Assembly: GCF_900104815.1 (NCBI RefSeq)
Contig: NZ_FNTD01000004.1
Location: 7,439,001 to 7,503,000, forward strand
Reading direction: 5' to 3'
DNA: 64,000 bases
Source: Streptomyces misionensis
GTDB lineage: Bacteria > Actinomycetota > Actinomycetes > Streptomycetales > Streptomycetaceae
Every line of letters starts with the position of its first letter. Positions within the stretch are counted from its first letter, which is position 1. The notes beneath the pieces were generated by a model. The model was not told the DNA's origin. It searched no databases and was given only the letters and a program-made list of their open reading frames with translations. The position numbers were made by a program, and so were the translations under genes. Shown here piece after piece: positions 57,957 to 64,000 of this stretch.

Positions 57957-58499
57957 GTGACCGAACACCCCGGAACACGCGAGAAGCCCTTCCTGTACGT
58001 CGTCGTCTGCGCAGCCGGGATCGCCGCGGGCGTCAGCAAGCTGATCACGGCCGCGCAGGAACGGGACTGGGAGGTCGGGGTGATCGCCACTCCGGTCGCG
58101 ATGAACGGGTTCTTCGACTCCGCGGCGGTGGCGGCGCAGACCGGACGGGTCGTGCGGTCGGCGTGGCGGTCACCGGCCGACCCGCGCCCGTTCCCGCCGC
58201 CGGACGCCGTGGTGGTCGCGCCGGCCACCTTCAACACCGTCAACAAGTGGGCGGCGGGCATCGCCGACACCCTGGCCCTCGGCACCCTGTGCGAGGCCGC
58301 GGGGCTCGGGGTGCCCGTCGCCGTGCTGCCCTGTGTCGCCGGGGCGCTGGCCGCCCACCCCGCCTACCGGGACAGCCTGGCACGGCTGCGCGGGATGGGC
58401 GTCCGCTTCGGGGACCCGTACTCCGGCGAACCGGGCCCGGACGGCAGCCGCCCGGAGTTCGCCTGGACCATGGCCCTCGACCTGCTGGAGAGGCCCTGA
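57957..58499 (+). CDS. Flavoprotein (Dfp/LanD-like PF02441 family)
   Basis: A 180-residue flavin-binding protein. LYVVVCAAGIAAGVSKLITAAQERDWEVGVIATPVAMNGF opens with the phosphate-binding loop of the HFCD/flavoprotein family, and PFPPPDAVVVAPATFNTVNKWAAGIADTLALGTLCEAAGLGVPVAVLPCV has the PAxxNTxxKxAxGIxD core. Members include phosphopantothenoylcysteine decarboxylase and the lantibiotic decarboxylase EpiD, but the decarboxylase His and Cys regions are not clear here. It starts at GTG 57957, 81 bp after the ferredoxin gene, and probably belongs to the same transcript. Confidence 0.9.
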   Translation: MTEHPGTREKPFLYVVVCAAGIAAGVSKLITAAQERDWEVGVIATPVAMNGFFDSAAVAAQTGRVVRSAWRSPADPRPFPPPDAVVVAPATFNTVNKWAAGIADTLALGTLCEAAGLGVPVAVLPCVAGALAAHPAYRDSLARLRGMGVRFGDPYSGEPGPDGSRPEFAWTMALDLLERP

Positions 58500-58500
58500 C

Positions 58501-59355
58501 TCAGACGCAGGTCAGCTTCGGGCCCTCCAGCATGCCTCCGGTCTCCAGGACCTGGCCGTCCGGCATCCAGAAGCCGAGCTTGGACACCACCGTGGAGCAG
58601 GTGCCGCCGACCGTGACACGGACCTTCACCCGCTCCGGGTGGCCGGGCTGCAACTCGGTCAGCGCGCAGTCCAGGGAGTAGGGCAGCCGGGTCTTCGCCG
58701 GGTACTCGCCGACCAGCGGGTTGACGCAGCGGGCGTCGGAGGTGGCGATCCGCACGCCGGTGCCCGCCTCGCCGATCAGCCCGAACCGCCCGCTGCCGTC
58801 GCCCTGCGCGCTGTCCCTGCGGACGGTGTAGGTCAACGTGGTGGTGGCGTTGCGGTGCAGCGTCGTCCGGTCGACGGTGATGGCGTGGGTGGGCTTCGCC
58901 TTGGGATCGGTCAGGGTCAGGGTGGCCCGCACCGTGCCCGTGAGGTCGACCCCGGTGGGCGCGGACCGCACCCGCACGGTGGCCGTGATGTCGTACGTCC
59001 CGGGCCCCGGGTACTCGCCGGAGCCGGGCAGCGTGCCGCCGGCCAGGGTCTTCCCGGAGCGGGTGGCCGTCCACCTGCCGTCGCTGCGGCAGTTGTACCG
59101 GACGCGGGTACCGGCCCGGCCGCAGGAGGCGGGGGCGGAGACGGAGAACCGAGGGGTCCCGGCGCCCGCGCACAGGGAGACCACGGCGTGCTGACCGTGG
59201 TCGCCGCGCAGGGTTCCGGCGACGGCGCACAGCGTGCTCGGCTGGTCGGCCCGCGGGGTCGGCGCGGCCGGGCTTCCCCAGGCGGGGGTGACAAGGGCCA
59301 GGGGCAGCAGCGCCGCCCCGGCCAGGGCTTTGAGCGTGGTCGGATGGGTCGGCAC
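58501..59355 (-). CDS. Secreted protein of unknown function
   Basis: A 284-residue exported protein. The N-terminus VPTHPTTLKALAGAALLPLALVTPAWG is a signal peptide with a probable cleavage after AWG. The mature part is beta-rich, with six or more Cys (TLCAVAG, SLCAGAG, SCGRAG, YNCRSD, RCVNPL, DCALTE, TCSTVV), and contains YDITATVRVRSAPTGVDLTGTVRATLTLTDPKAKPTHAI, an Ig-like pattern. I do not recognise a family. GTG 59355 has GGAGGA six bases upstream. Its stop is two bases from the flavoprotein stop, convergent. Confidence 0.82.
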   Translation of the reverse strand: MPTHPTTLKALAGAALLPLALVTPAWGSPAAPTPRADQPSTLCAVAGTLRGDHGQHAVVSLCAGAGTPRFSVSAPASCGRAGTRVRYNCRSDGRWTATRSGKTLAGGTLPGSGEYPGPGTYDITATVRVRSAPTGVDLTGTVRATLTLTDPKAKPTHAITVDRTTLHRNATTTLTYTVRRDSAQGDGSGRFGLIGEAGTGVRIATSDARCVNPLVGEYPAKTRLPYSLDCALTELQPGHPERVKVRVTVGGTCSTVVSKLGFWMPDGQVLETGGMLEGPKLTCV

Positions 59356-59508
59356 CGCGTTCCTCCGGTACGGCCGTGACCGGCCGGGCACCGGTCGCCT
59401 GCGGTCGAGGATCATCCGACGGTACGACCTCCGGCCGCCTCCCACGCCGGGCGGTCACCTGGCGGCAGCAACACTTGCGCCCCGAAGGCCGGTGGCGGCG
59501 GCACCCGT

Positions 59509-60348
59509 TCAGTCGTGTGCGCGCTCCGCGGCGCGGTAGCGGGGGGCCAGGGCGGTGCCGGAGCCGCTGCGCACGGCCAGTTCCGCCTCGGCGAGCCGGT
59601 TCACGGCCGCCGGCTCGGACAGACCGGGCACACACACCACCTCCCCGGCCTCCAGGCCGGCGAGGGACGCGGTGACGACATCGGCCGGCGCCATGCCGCC
59701 CTCGTCGTGGACCCGGGCCTCCCCGGCGACGGGCGCCTCACCCGTGCCCAGGTGGAACTCGGTGGCGGTGAGCCCGGGGCAGACGACCTGGACGCCGACC
59801 GGGGTGCCGGCGAGTTCGGCGGCGAGGGTCCTGGTGAACGTCACCATGTACCCCTTGGTGCCCCCGTACACGGCCCGCTGCGGGAGGGGGCCGGGCGGCA
59901 GGGCGCCGGCGAACGCCAGCAGCGAGGCGACGTTGACGACCGCGCCGCGGCCCCGCGCCACCATGCCGGGCACGGCGGCGCGGGTCAGGACCGTCGGCGC
60001 CACGACGTTCACGTCGATCACCTTGGTCAGCAGGGCGGGGTCGACCTCGGCGAAGGAGCCGTAGCCGTTGATCCCCGCGTTGTTCACCAGGAGCGCCACA
60101 TCGTCCGCGGCGACCCGCTCGGCGACCCGGGCGAGGTCCGAGGAGCGCGCGAGATCGGCCACCACCGTCTCCACTTCCGCCCCGGTCTCCGCCCGCAGCC
60201 GTCGCGCCAGGGAGTCGAGCCGATCGGCGCGCCGGGCCACCAGCACCAGGTTGCGGCCGCGCCGCGCCAGCTGGAGGGCGTACTCGGCACCGATGCCGGA
60301 CGACGCCCCCGTCACCACGGCCGAGCCCGCCGCCTCGTCGAATCCCAT
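59509..60348 (-). CDS. SDR family NAD(P)-dependent oxidoreductase
   Basis: A 279-residue short-chain dehydrogenase. The cofactor loop is VVTGASSGIGAEYALQLARRG (residues 11-31), with VARRADRLDSLA next, favouring NADP. LVNNAGINGYGSF and the catalytic Tyr-Lys in AVYGGTKGYMVTFT are clear, with the Ser in NVASLLAFAG. The long C-terminal region (GVQVVCPGLTATEFHLGTG) has the usual PGxxxT turn. The substrate is unknown. ATG 60348 has AGGGG seven bases upstream. An IS element starts 184 bp upstream of the gene, so its original promoter context has changed. Confidence 0.92.
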   Translation of the reverse strand: MGFDEAAGSAVVTGASSGIGAEYALQLARRGRNLVLVARRADRLDSLARRLRAETGAEVETVVADLARSSDLARVAERVAADDVALLVNNAGINGYGSFAEVDPALLTKVIDVNVVAPTVLTRAAVPGMVARGRGAVVNVASLLAFAGALPPGPLPQRAVYGGTKGYMVTFTRTLAAELAGTPVGVQVVCPGLTATEFHLGTGEAPVAGEARVHDEGGMAPADVVTASLAGLEAGEVVCVPGLSEPAAVNRLAEAELAVRSGSGTALAPRYRAAERAHD

Positions 60349-60526
60349 GGTCGAACCCCTTCGGTCGGTGATGGCGCCACCCGGCGGCCGGGACCGGCCG
60401 GGTGACCGAAGCCCCACCACCCGAACCCGGAGCGGGACACGGCGACCTTTGTACCTGGTGGCCGTGGGATGCCCGGCACCCGCCCCGCCGCGGTGCGCCG
60501 CGGACGCACCGTGCGACACGAGAGGC

Positions 60527-60532
60527 CCTAGC
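60527..60532 (+). repeat. Target-site duplication, left copy (CCTAGC)
   Basis: CCTAGC, identical to the copy at 61592-61597. It directly abuts the left end of the IS, has CTAG at its centre, and marks the insertion point. The NCTAGN form and 6-bp length are typical for IS481-family elements. Confidence 0.9.
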
Positions 60533-60557
60533 TGTGCTGTCCCGGGACGTTGGTGAC
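60533..60557 (+). repeat. Left terminal inverted repeat of the IS
   Basis: Outer block TGTGCTGT and inner block GTTGGTGAC are identical to the complement of the right end (61567-61591); the seven bases between them differ at most positions. Confidence 0.85.
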
Positions 60558-60642
60558 ACGCGTGCTGGGTGCTTGAACAGGTGAGGGCCTTCTGGGTTCG
60601 GTGTGGATTGCGACATCTACCGCCGACCGCCAGGAGGCCCTC

Positions 60643-61596
60643 GTGTCCCACCGTAACGCCCCGCTGACGCCGACTGGGAGGCTGCGTCTGGCCCGGTGTG
60701 TCGTGGACGACGGCTGGCCGCTGCGCCGGGCCGCGGAACGCTTCCAGGTCAGCCACACCACCGCCGCACGCTGGGCCAGCCGCTACCGGCAGCTGGGCGA
60801 GGCGGGCATGCACGACCGCTCCAGCCGCCCGCACCATCAACCCCGCCGCACCCCGGCTGCCGTCGAGGCACAGGTTCTGCGGCTGCGGCGCGAGCACCGG
60901 ATCGGCCCGCTGCGACTCGCCGCCCGCACCGGCATCGCCGCATCCACCGTCCACCGCATCCTCGTCCGCCACGGCCTGCCTGCCCTGGCCGCCTGCGACC
61001 GGGCCACCGGCGAACCCGTCCGCCGCTACGAACGCGCCCGGCCCGGCGAACTCATCCACATCGACGTCAAGAAGCTCGGCCGCATCCCAGAAGGCGGCGG
61101 GCACCGCACCCAGGGCCGTGCCGAAGGCCGACGCAACCGCACCGGAGTCGGCTACGCCTACCTGCACACCGCCCTGGACGACCACACCCGCCTCGCCTAC
61201 ACCGAAGACCTGCCCGACGAGACCGCCACCACCTGCGCCGGCTTCCTACGACGAGCAACTGCCTGGTTCGCCCGGCAAGGCGTCATCGTCGAGCGGGTCC
61301 TGACCGACAACGCCTGGGCCTACACCAAGAACACCTGGCGCCAGACTTGCCGCGACCTGGGCATCAGCCCCCGCTGGACCAGGCCCTGGCGGCCCCAGAC
61401 CAATGGCAAGGTCGAACGCTTCCACCGCACCCTGCTCGACGAATGGGCCTACACCCGGCCCTACACCTCAGACACCGAACGACAAGCGGCGTTCCCCGAC
61501 TGGCTGGACTGGTACAACTACCACCGACCCCACACCGGCATCGGCGGCCACCCACCAGCCAGCCGCGTCACCAACCTGTCCGAACAGCACACCTAG
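60643..61596 (+). CDS. IS481-family transposase (DDE)
   Basis: A 317-residue transposase. The N-terminal helix-turn-helix is LRLARCVVDDGWPLRRAAERFQVSHTTAARWASRYR, then a linker, then the DDE/RNase-H domain: HIDVKKLGRIPEG, LHTALDDHTRLAYTEDLPDE, VLTDNAWAY and PRWTRPWRPQTNGKVERFHRTLLDEWAY hold the catalytic Asp, Asp and Glu. GTG 60643 has CAGGAGG upstream. The last codons lie inside the right inverted repeat, and the TAG stop (61594-61596) lies in the target duplication outside the element, so its stop codon is supplied by the insertion site. Confidence 0.93.
   Translation: MSHRNAPLTPTGRLRLARCVVDDGWPLRRAAERFQVSHTTAARWASRYRQLGEAGMHDRSSRPHHQPRRTPAAVEAQVLRLRREHRIGPLRLAARTGIAASTVHRILVRHGLPALAACDRATGEPVRRYERARPGELIHIDVKKLGRIPEGGGHRTQGRAEGRRNRTGVGYAYLHTALDDHTRLAYTEDLPDETATTCAGFLRRATAWFARQGVIVERVLTDNAWAYTKNTWRQTCRDLGISPRWTRPWRPQTNGKVERFHRTLLDEWAYTRPYTSDTERQAAFPDWLDWYNYHRPHTGIGGHPPASRVTNLSEQHT
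61567..61591 (-). repeat. Right terminal inverted repeat of the IS
   Basis: Complement of the left end, with the blocks GTCACCAAC and ACAGCACA. It also encodes the last residues of the transposase. Confidence 0.85.
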
Positions 61597-61597
61597 C
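61592..61597 (+). repeat. Target-site duplication, right copy (CCTAGC)
   Basis: Identical to 60527-60532. This copy contains the transposase stop TAG on the plus strand and, on the minus strand, the TAG stop of the GH114 gene (61593-61595), so one palindromic CTAG ends two genes. Confidence 0.9.
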
Positions 61598-62438
61598 GCA
61601 CCGCGCGCACGTACCCCTTGCTGCCCGGTGTCGTGACGTCACGGTCGCGGCGGACGATGCTCAGGCGGTTTCCCCAGCCCGCGAGGGCCTTGCGCAGACC
61701 GCTCGCGGTGTACTCGATGTCCACCACCCGGTCCGCGAACGCCTTCGCGTACACCCCGCACTCGTCGTACTGCCCGCACTCCTCCGTCACCGCGAAGTCC
61801 AGTCCGGCCCGGCGCCGTTGCCCGGCCAGTTCGGCGGTGTTCTTCTGGGCGATGGCCAGGTGCCGGGCGTGCGCGTGGCGGGAGAGCAGCGCCATGAAGG
61901 CCGTCGCGTCGCCCGCGTCGAGCAGTCCCCGGGAGCGGGTGTAGCTGTCGTAGTTGTCCGGTTCCACCGCGTCGAAGCCCTTGCGCGCGCAGCCGTCGAT
62001 CCAGCGGTTCACCCGTTGCGCCACCCGCTCGCGCTTGGCCGCGGTGCCGATGTCCAGCAGCGCCTCGTTCCAGTCCCGGTCGACGACGACCCCGCCGTGC
62101 GCGTCGCGCAGCAGCAGGTCGCGCGGCCAGGAGCCGCGCTCGTCGGGCTGCGCCTGGAAGGCGTTGACGTAGCAGATGTTGTACAGGCCGGGCGCGGGCG
62201 TGTCGGAGCGGTCGCGGCTGACGATCCGCACCCCGGCCGGCGGTGTGTACGCGCCGCCGATCTGGTAGTCGAACCCGGCGTGCCGCGGCGGCAGCCGGAC
62301 GCCGGCGGGCTTCGCGGAGCCGGTCCCGTCGGGCGCGGCGCAGCCCGCCAGTACCGAGACGGCGACGCCGAAGGCCAGTGACAGGGCGCCGGTGGTCCTG
62401 GCCGGACCGGTGGCGCGAAAGACACCCCAAAGGGGCAC
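61593..62438 (-). CDS. Endo-alpha-1,4-polygalactosaminidase-like lipoprotein (GH114)
   Basis: A 281-residue exported glycosidase homologue. The N-terminus TTGALSLAFGVAVSVLAGCAAP has a lipobox (LAGC), giving a membrane-anchored lipoprotein. The GH114 barrel is seen in FDYQIGGAYTPPAGVRIVSRD, YNICYVNAFQAQPDE, DWNEALLDIGTAA, KGFDAVEPDNYDSYTRSRG, AIAQKNTAEL and DFAVTEECGQYDECGVY, with Asp/Glu residues at strand ends as catalytic candidates. The family hydrolyses alpha-1,4-linked galactosamine polymers of exopolysaccharide. GTG 62438 has GGAAGGAG five bases upstream. An IS inserted exactly at its stop without changing the protein. Confidence 0.88.
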   Translation of the reverse strand: MPLWGVFRATGPARTTGALSLAFGVAVSVLAGCAAPDGTGSAKPAGVRLPPRHAGFDYQIGGAYTPPAGVRIVSRDRSDTPAPGLYNICYVNAFQAQPDERGSWPRDLLLRDAHGGVVVDRDWNEALLDIGTAAKRERVAQRVNRWIDGCARKGFDAVEPDNYDSYTRSRGLLDAGDATAFMALLSRHAHARHLAIAQKNTAELAGQRRRAGLDFAVTEECGQYDECGVYAKAFADRVVDIEYTASGLRKALAGWGNRLSIVRRDRDVTTPGSKGYVRAVR

Positions 62439-62578
62439 GTCCGCTCCTTCCTGCCCACGCCGGGCGGCGCGGCACGTCTCAGGATCAAATCGTCCGCGCC
62501 CCGAGGCCGTCAAGCCGGTGCCGAGCCACGTCGTAGGCTCGGAGGTGATCACCCGTCCCGAAGGCAGGAGCAGCAACG

Positions 62579-63547
62579 ATGCAGTATGTGAAGCTCGGTT
62601 CGACGGGCCTGGACGTCTCGCGCGTCTGTCTGGGCTGCATGACCTACGGGCTGCCGGACCGAGGCAACCACGAATGGACCCTGGACGAGGAGGCCTCCCG
62701 TCCGCTGATCCGGCAGGCGCTGGACGCGGGCATCAACTTCTTCGACACCGCCAACGTCTACTCGGACGGCACCAGCGAGGAGATCGTCGGCAAGGCCCTG
62801 AAGGACTTCGCGAACCGCGACGAGATCGTGCTGGCCACCAAGGTGCACGGCCGGATGCGGCCGGGCCCCAACGGCGGCGGGCTGTCCCGCAAGGCGATCA
62901 TGACCGAGATCGACCACAGCCTGCGCCGCCTCGGCACCGACTACGTCGACCTCTACCAGATCCACCGCTACGACCACGAGACGCCGATCGAGGAGACGAT
63001 GGAGGCGCTGCACGACGTGGTCAAGGCGGGCAAGGCCCGCTACATCGGGGCCAGTTCGATGTACGCGTGGGAGTTCTCCAAGGCGCAGTACACGGCCGAG
63101 CGGCACGGCTGGACGAAGTTCGTCTCCATGCAGAACCACTACAACCTGCTCTATCGCGAGGAGGAGCGGGAGATGCTGCCGCTCTGCGCGGACCAGGGTG
63201 TCGGCGTGCTGCCGTGGAGCCCGCTCGCCCGGGGCCGGCTCACCCGTGACTGGGGCGCGGTCACCGACCGCAGCGAGCACGACGCCTTCGGGAGCCGGCT
63301 GTACCCGGACAGCGACCGCTCGATCGTGGAGGCGGTCACCCGGATCGCGGACGAACGGGGCGTGCCGCGCGCGCAGGTGGCGCTGGCCTGGCTGCTGCAC
63401 CAGTCCACCGTGACCGCGCCGATCGTCGGTGCCGGCAAGCCGCGGCACCTGGAGGACGCGGTCGCGGCCGTCGAACTCACCCTGTCCGACAAGGAGATCG
63501 AGGAGCTGGAGCGGCCCTACGCCCCGCACGCCATCAGCGGCCACTGA
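62579..63547 (+). CDS. Aldo/keto reductase
   Basis: A 322-residue NADPH-dependent reductase, (beta/alpha)8 barrel. The catalytic tetrad is visible: Asp and Tyr in NFFDTANVYSDGTSEE, Lys in VLATKVHG and His in LYQIHRYD. IVGAGKPRHLEDAVAAVELTLS near the C-terminus is the cofactor phosphate-binding segment. It resembles the AKR11/AKR12-type group (YghZ/IolS-like) that reduces aldehydes and sugar derivatives. The ATG is 141 bp from the divergent GH114 start. The ribosome-binding site is AGGAG. A single gene. Confidence 0.94.
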   Translation: MQYVKLGSTGLDVSRVCLGCMTYGLPDRGNHEWTLDEEASRPLIRQALDAGINFFDTANVYSDGTSEEIVGKALKDFANRDEIVLATKVHGRMRPGPNGGGLSRKAIMTEIDHSLRRLGTDYVDLYQIHRYDHETPIEETMEALHDVVKAGKARYIGASSMYAWEFSKAQYTAERHGWTKFVSMQNHYNLLYREEEREMLPLCADQGVGVLPWSPLARGRLTRDWGAVTDRSEHDAFGSRLYPDSDRSIVEAVTRIADERGVPRAQVALAWLLHQSTVTAPIVGAGKPRHLEDAVAAVELTLSDKEIEELERPYAPHAISGH

Positions 63548-63573
63548 GCGGCCGCCGGGCCGGGTGGCCCGGG

Positions 63574-64000
63574 TCAGGGGTGGTGGTGCGGCGGCGGGGG
63601 CGGGATGGTGGCCAGACCGGGGGCCGGTTCCGGCCAGACCAGGAGGACCGGGCAGGGGGCGTGGTCGACGGCGAACCGGCCCGCCGGGCCGAGGCTGTGC
63701 GGGCCCAGCCGGGACCGGTCGCCGTCCCGCGCCAGCACCAGCAGGTCCGCCCCCTCGGCGGCGGCCACCACCTCCCGCTCGACCCGGCCCGAGCGCTCCT
63801 CGCGTGCGCAGGGCCGGCCCAGCCGCTCGGCCGCGGCCGAGAGGAGTTCCGCCGCCGACGTGTCGCCGAGCCGCTCCAGCAGGGCACCCGGATCGCGCTC
63901 CGGGTGCCCCCGGCCCAGCAGCCCGGCGAACGCGCCGTGCGCCACCCCGGGCACGTCGGGCCCGCTGACGTGTAGCAGCACCACCTCGGCGCTCTCGGGC
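63574..64000 (-). CDS. Universal stress protein (UspA family), truncated by the right edge
   Basis: Only the C-terminal 140 residues are in the window; the reading frame stays open to position 64000, in ...PESAEVLLHVSGPDVPG. The visible region has EREVVAAAEGADLLVLARDGDRSRLGPHSLGPAGRFAVDHAPCPVLLVWP, the final strand of a Usp fold. The ATP-binding glycine motif usually GxxGxG is here DGDRSRLG...SLG, so nucleotide binding is uncertain. The length suggests either a single domain or the second of a tandem protein. It ends with a Pro/His-rich tail. Confidence 0.87.
   Translation of the reverse strand, partial: PESAEVVLLHVSGPDVPGVAHGAFAGLLGRGHPERDPGALLERLGDTSAAELLSAAAERLGRPCAREERSGRVEREVVAAAEGADLLVLARDGDRSRLGPHSLGPAGRFAVDHAPCPVLLVWPEPAPGLATIPPPPPHHHP

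Larger units (their letters stand above)
60533..61591 (+). mobile_element. IS481-family insertion sequence, complete, 1059 bp
   Basis: The element is bounded by imperfect terminal inverted repeats. The left end reads TGTGCTGT...GTTGGTGAC and the right end, in complement, the same outer 8 and inner 9 bases; 20 of the first 25 positions match. A perfect 6-bp direct repeat CCTAGC flanks both ends. It contains a single transposase gene. Its composition is like the surrounding chromosome, and the perfect duplication indicates a fairly recent or unrearranged insertion. It sits between an SDR gene and a GH114 gene. Confidence 0.92.

Noticed and set aside
1..64000. CRISPR arrays, prophage, biosynthetic gene cluster core enzymes or an integrative element
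   Set aside because: I saw no regularly spaced repeats, phage structural genes, PKS/NRPS/terpene synthase genes, integrase or attachment repeats; the only mobile element is the single IS.

Overview
The window is a 64 kb piece of an actinobacterial chromosome, almost certainly Streptomyces. Signs are the very high G+C, frequent GTG and TTG starts, many GTGA or ATGA stop/start overlaps, an iron box of the DtxR/IdeR/DmdR1 type, SigE-type ECF sigma logic, two deazaflavin/PNPOx-type proteins and a CYP102B-like self-sufficient P450. About 70 protein genes fill it; there is no rRNA, CRISPR array or prophage.

Layout. 0-5.5 kb: an ECF sigma factor with a probable anti-sigma partner running off the left edge, a secreted Pro-rich repeat protein, a D-cysteine desulfhydrase-like PLP enzyme, and a MoxR ATPase/VWA pair divergent from a TetR regulator. 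5.5-9.7 kb: a GNAT enzyme and an OpuC-type quaternary-ammonium ABC importer whose ATPase faces the permease genes. 9.8-13.4 kb: an HTH regulator divergent from Atu4866-domain, MFS and SDR genes. 13.5-16.4 kb: lutABC lactate oxidation. 16.6-18.8 kb: a DUF11 protein without a signal peptide and an odd tRNA-Ser-like element. 18.8-22.4 kb: an S33 peptidase, a GSH-independent formaldehyde dehydrogenase and a Cys-cluster/pentapeptide-repeat protein.

22.4-35.2 kb holds two related P450s: a heme-only enzyme with a divergent TetR and a 1054-residue P450-reductase fusion with a divergent PAS-LuxR regulator. Between them lie an iron-box-controlled DUF2470 gene, a Tat-exported lactonase, a FUSC membrane protein, an FBP-domain protein and a DUF3626 protein. 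A ROK regulator with a palindromic operator follows. 35.2-42 kb is mostly metabolic: dienelactone hydrolase, epimerase, HAD, HhH-PHP phosphoesterase, SDR and a secreted GH16/CBM13 glucanase. A structured intergenic segment may encode a small RNA or leader.

42.2-46 kb is a tightly coupled Mrp/Mbh-type Na+/H+ antiporter operon without a full MrpA. 46-56 kb: a GT39-like glycosyltransferase, a divergent PRPP synthetase whose 3' end overlaps an antisense STAS gene, oxidoreductases, a lipoprotein, a mycothiol/glutathione hydroquinone reductase, a CDF exporter and others. 56.4-58.5 kb: a CYP105-like P450, its ferredoxin and a flavoprotein. 60.5-61.6 kb: an intact IS481-family element with perfect 6-bp target duplications, inserted exactly at the stop codon of a GH114 gene. 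The window closes with an aldo/keto reductase and a universal stress protein cut by the right edge.

Functions come from reading motifs in the translations; no database search was run. Start sites were chosen from Shine-Dalgarno position, overlap with the upstream gene and family length. The most unusual items are the tRNA-Ser-like element with an expanded anticodon arm, the IS whose transposase borrows its stop codon from the target, the DUF11 protein with a Cys-rich tail, and the structured segment at 37.5-37.7 kb.
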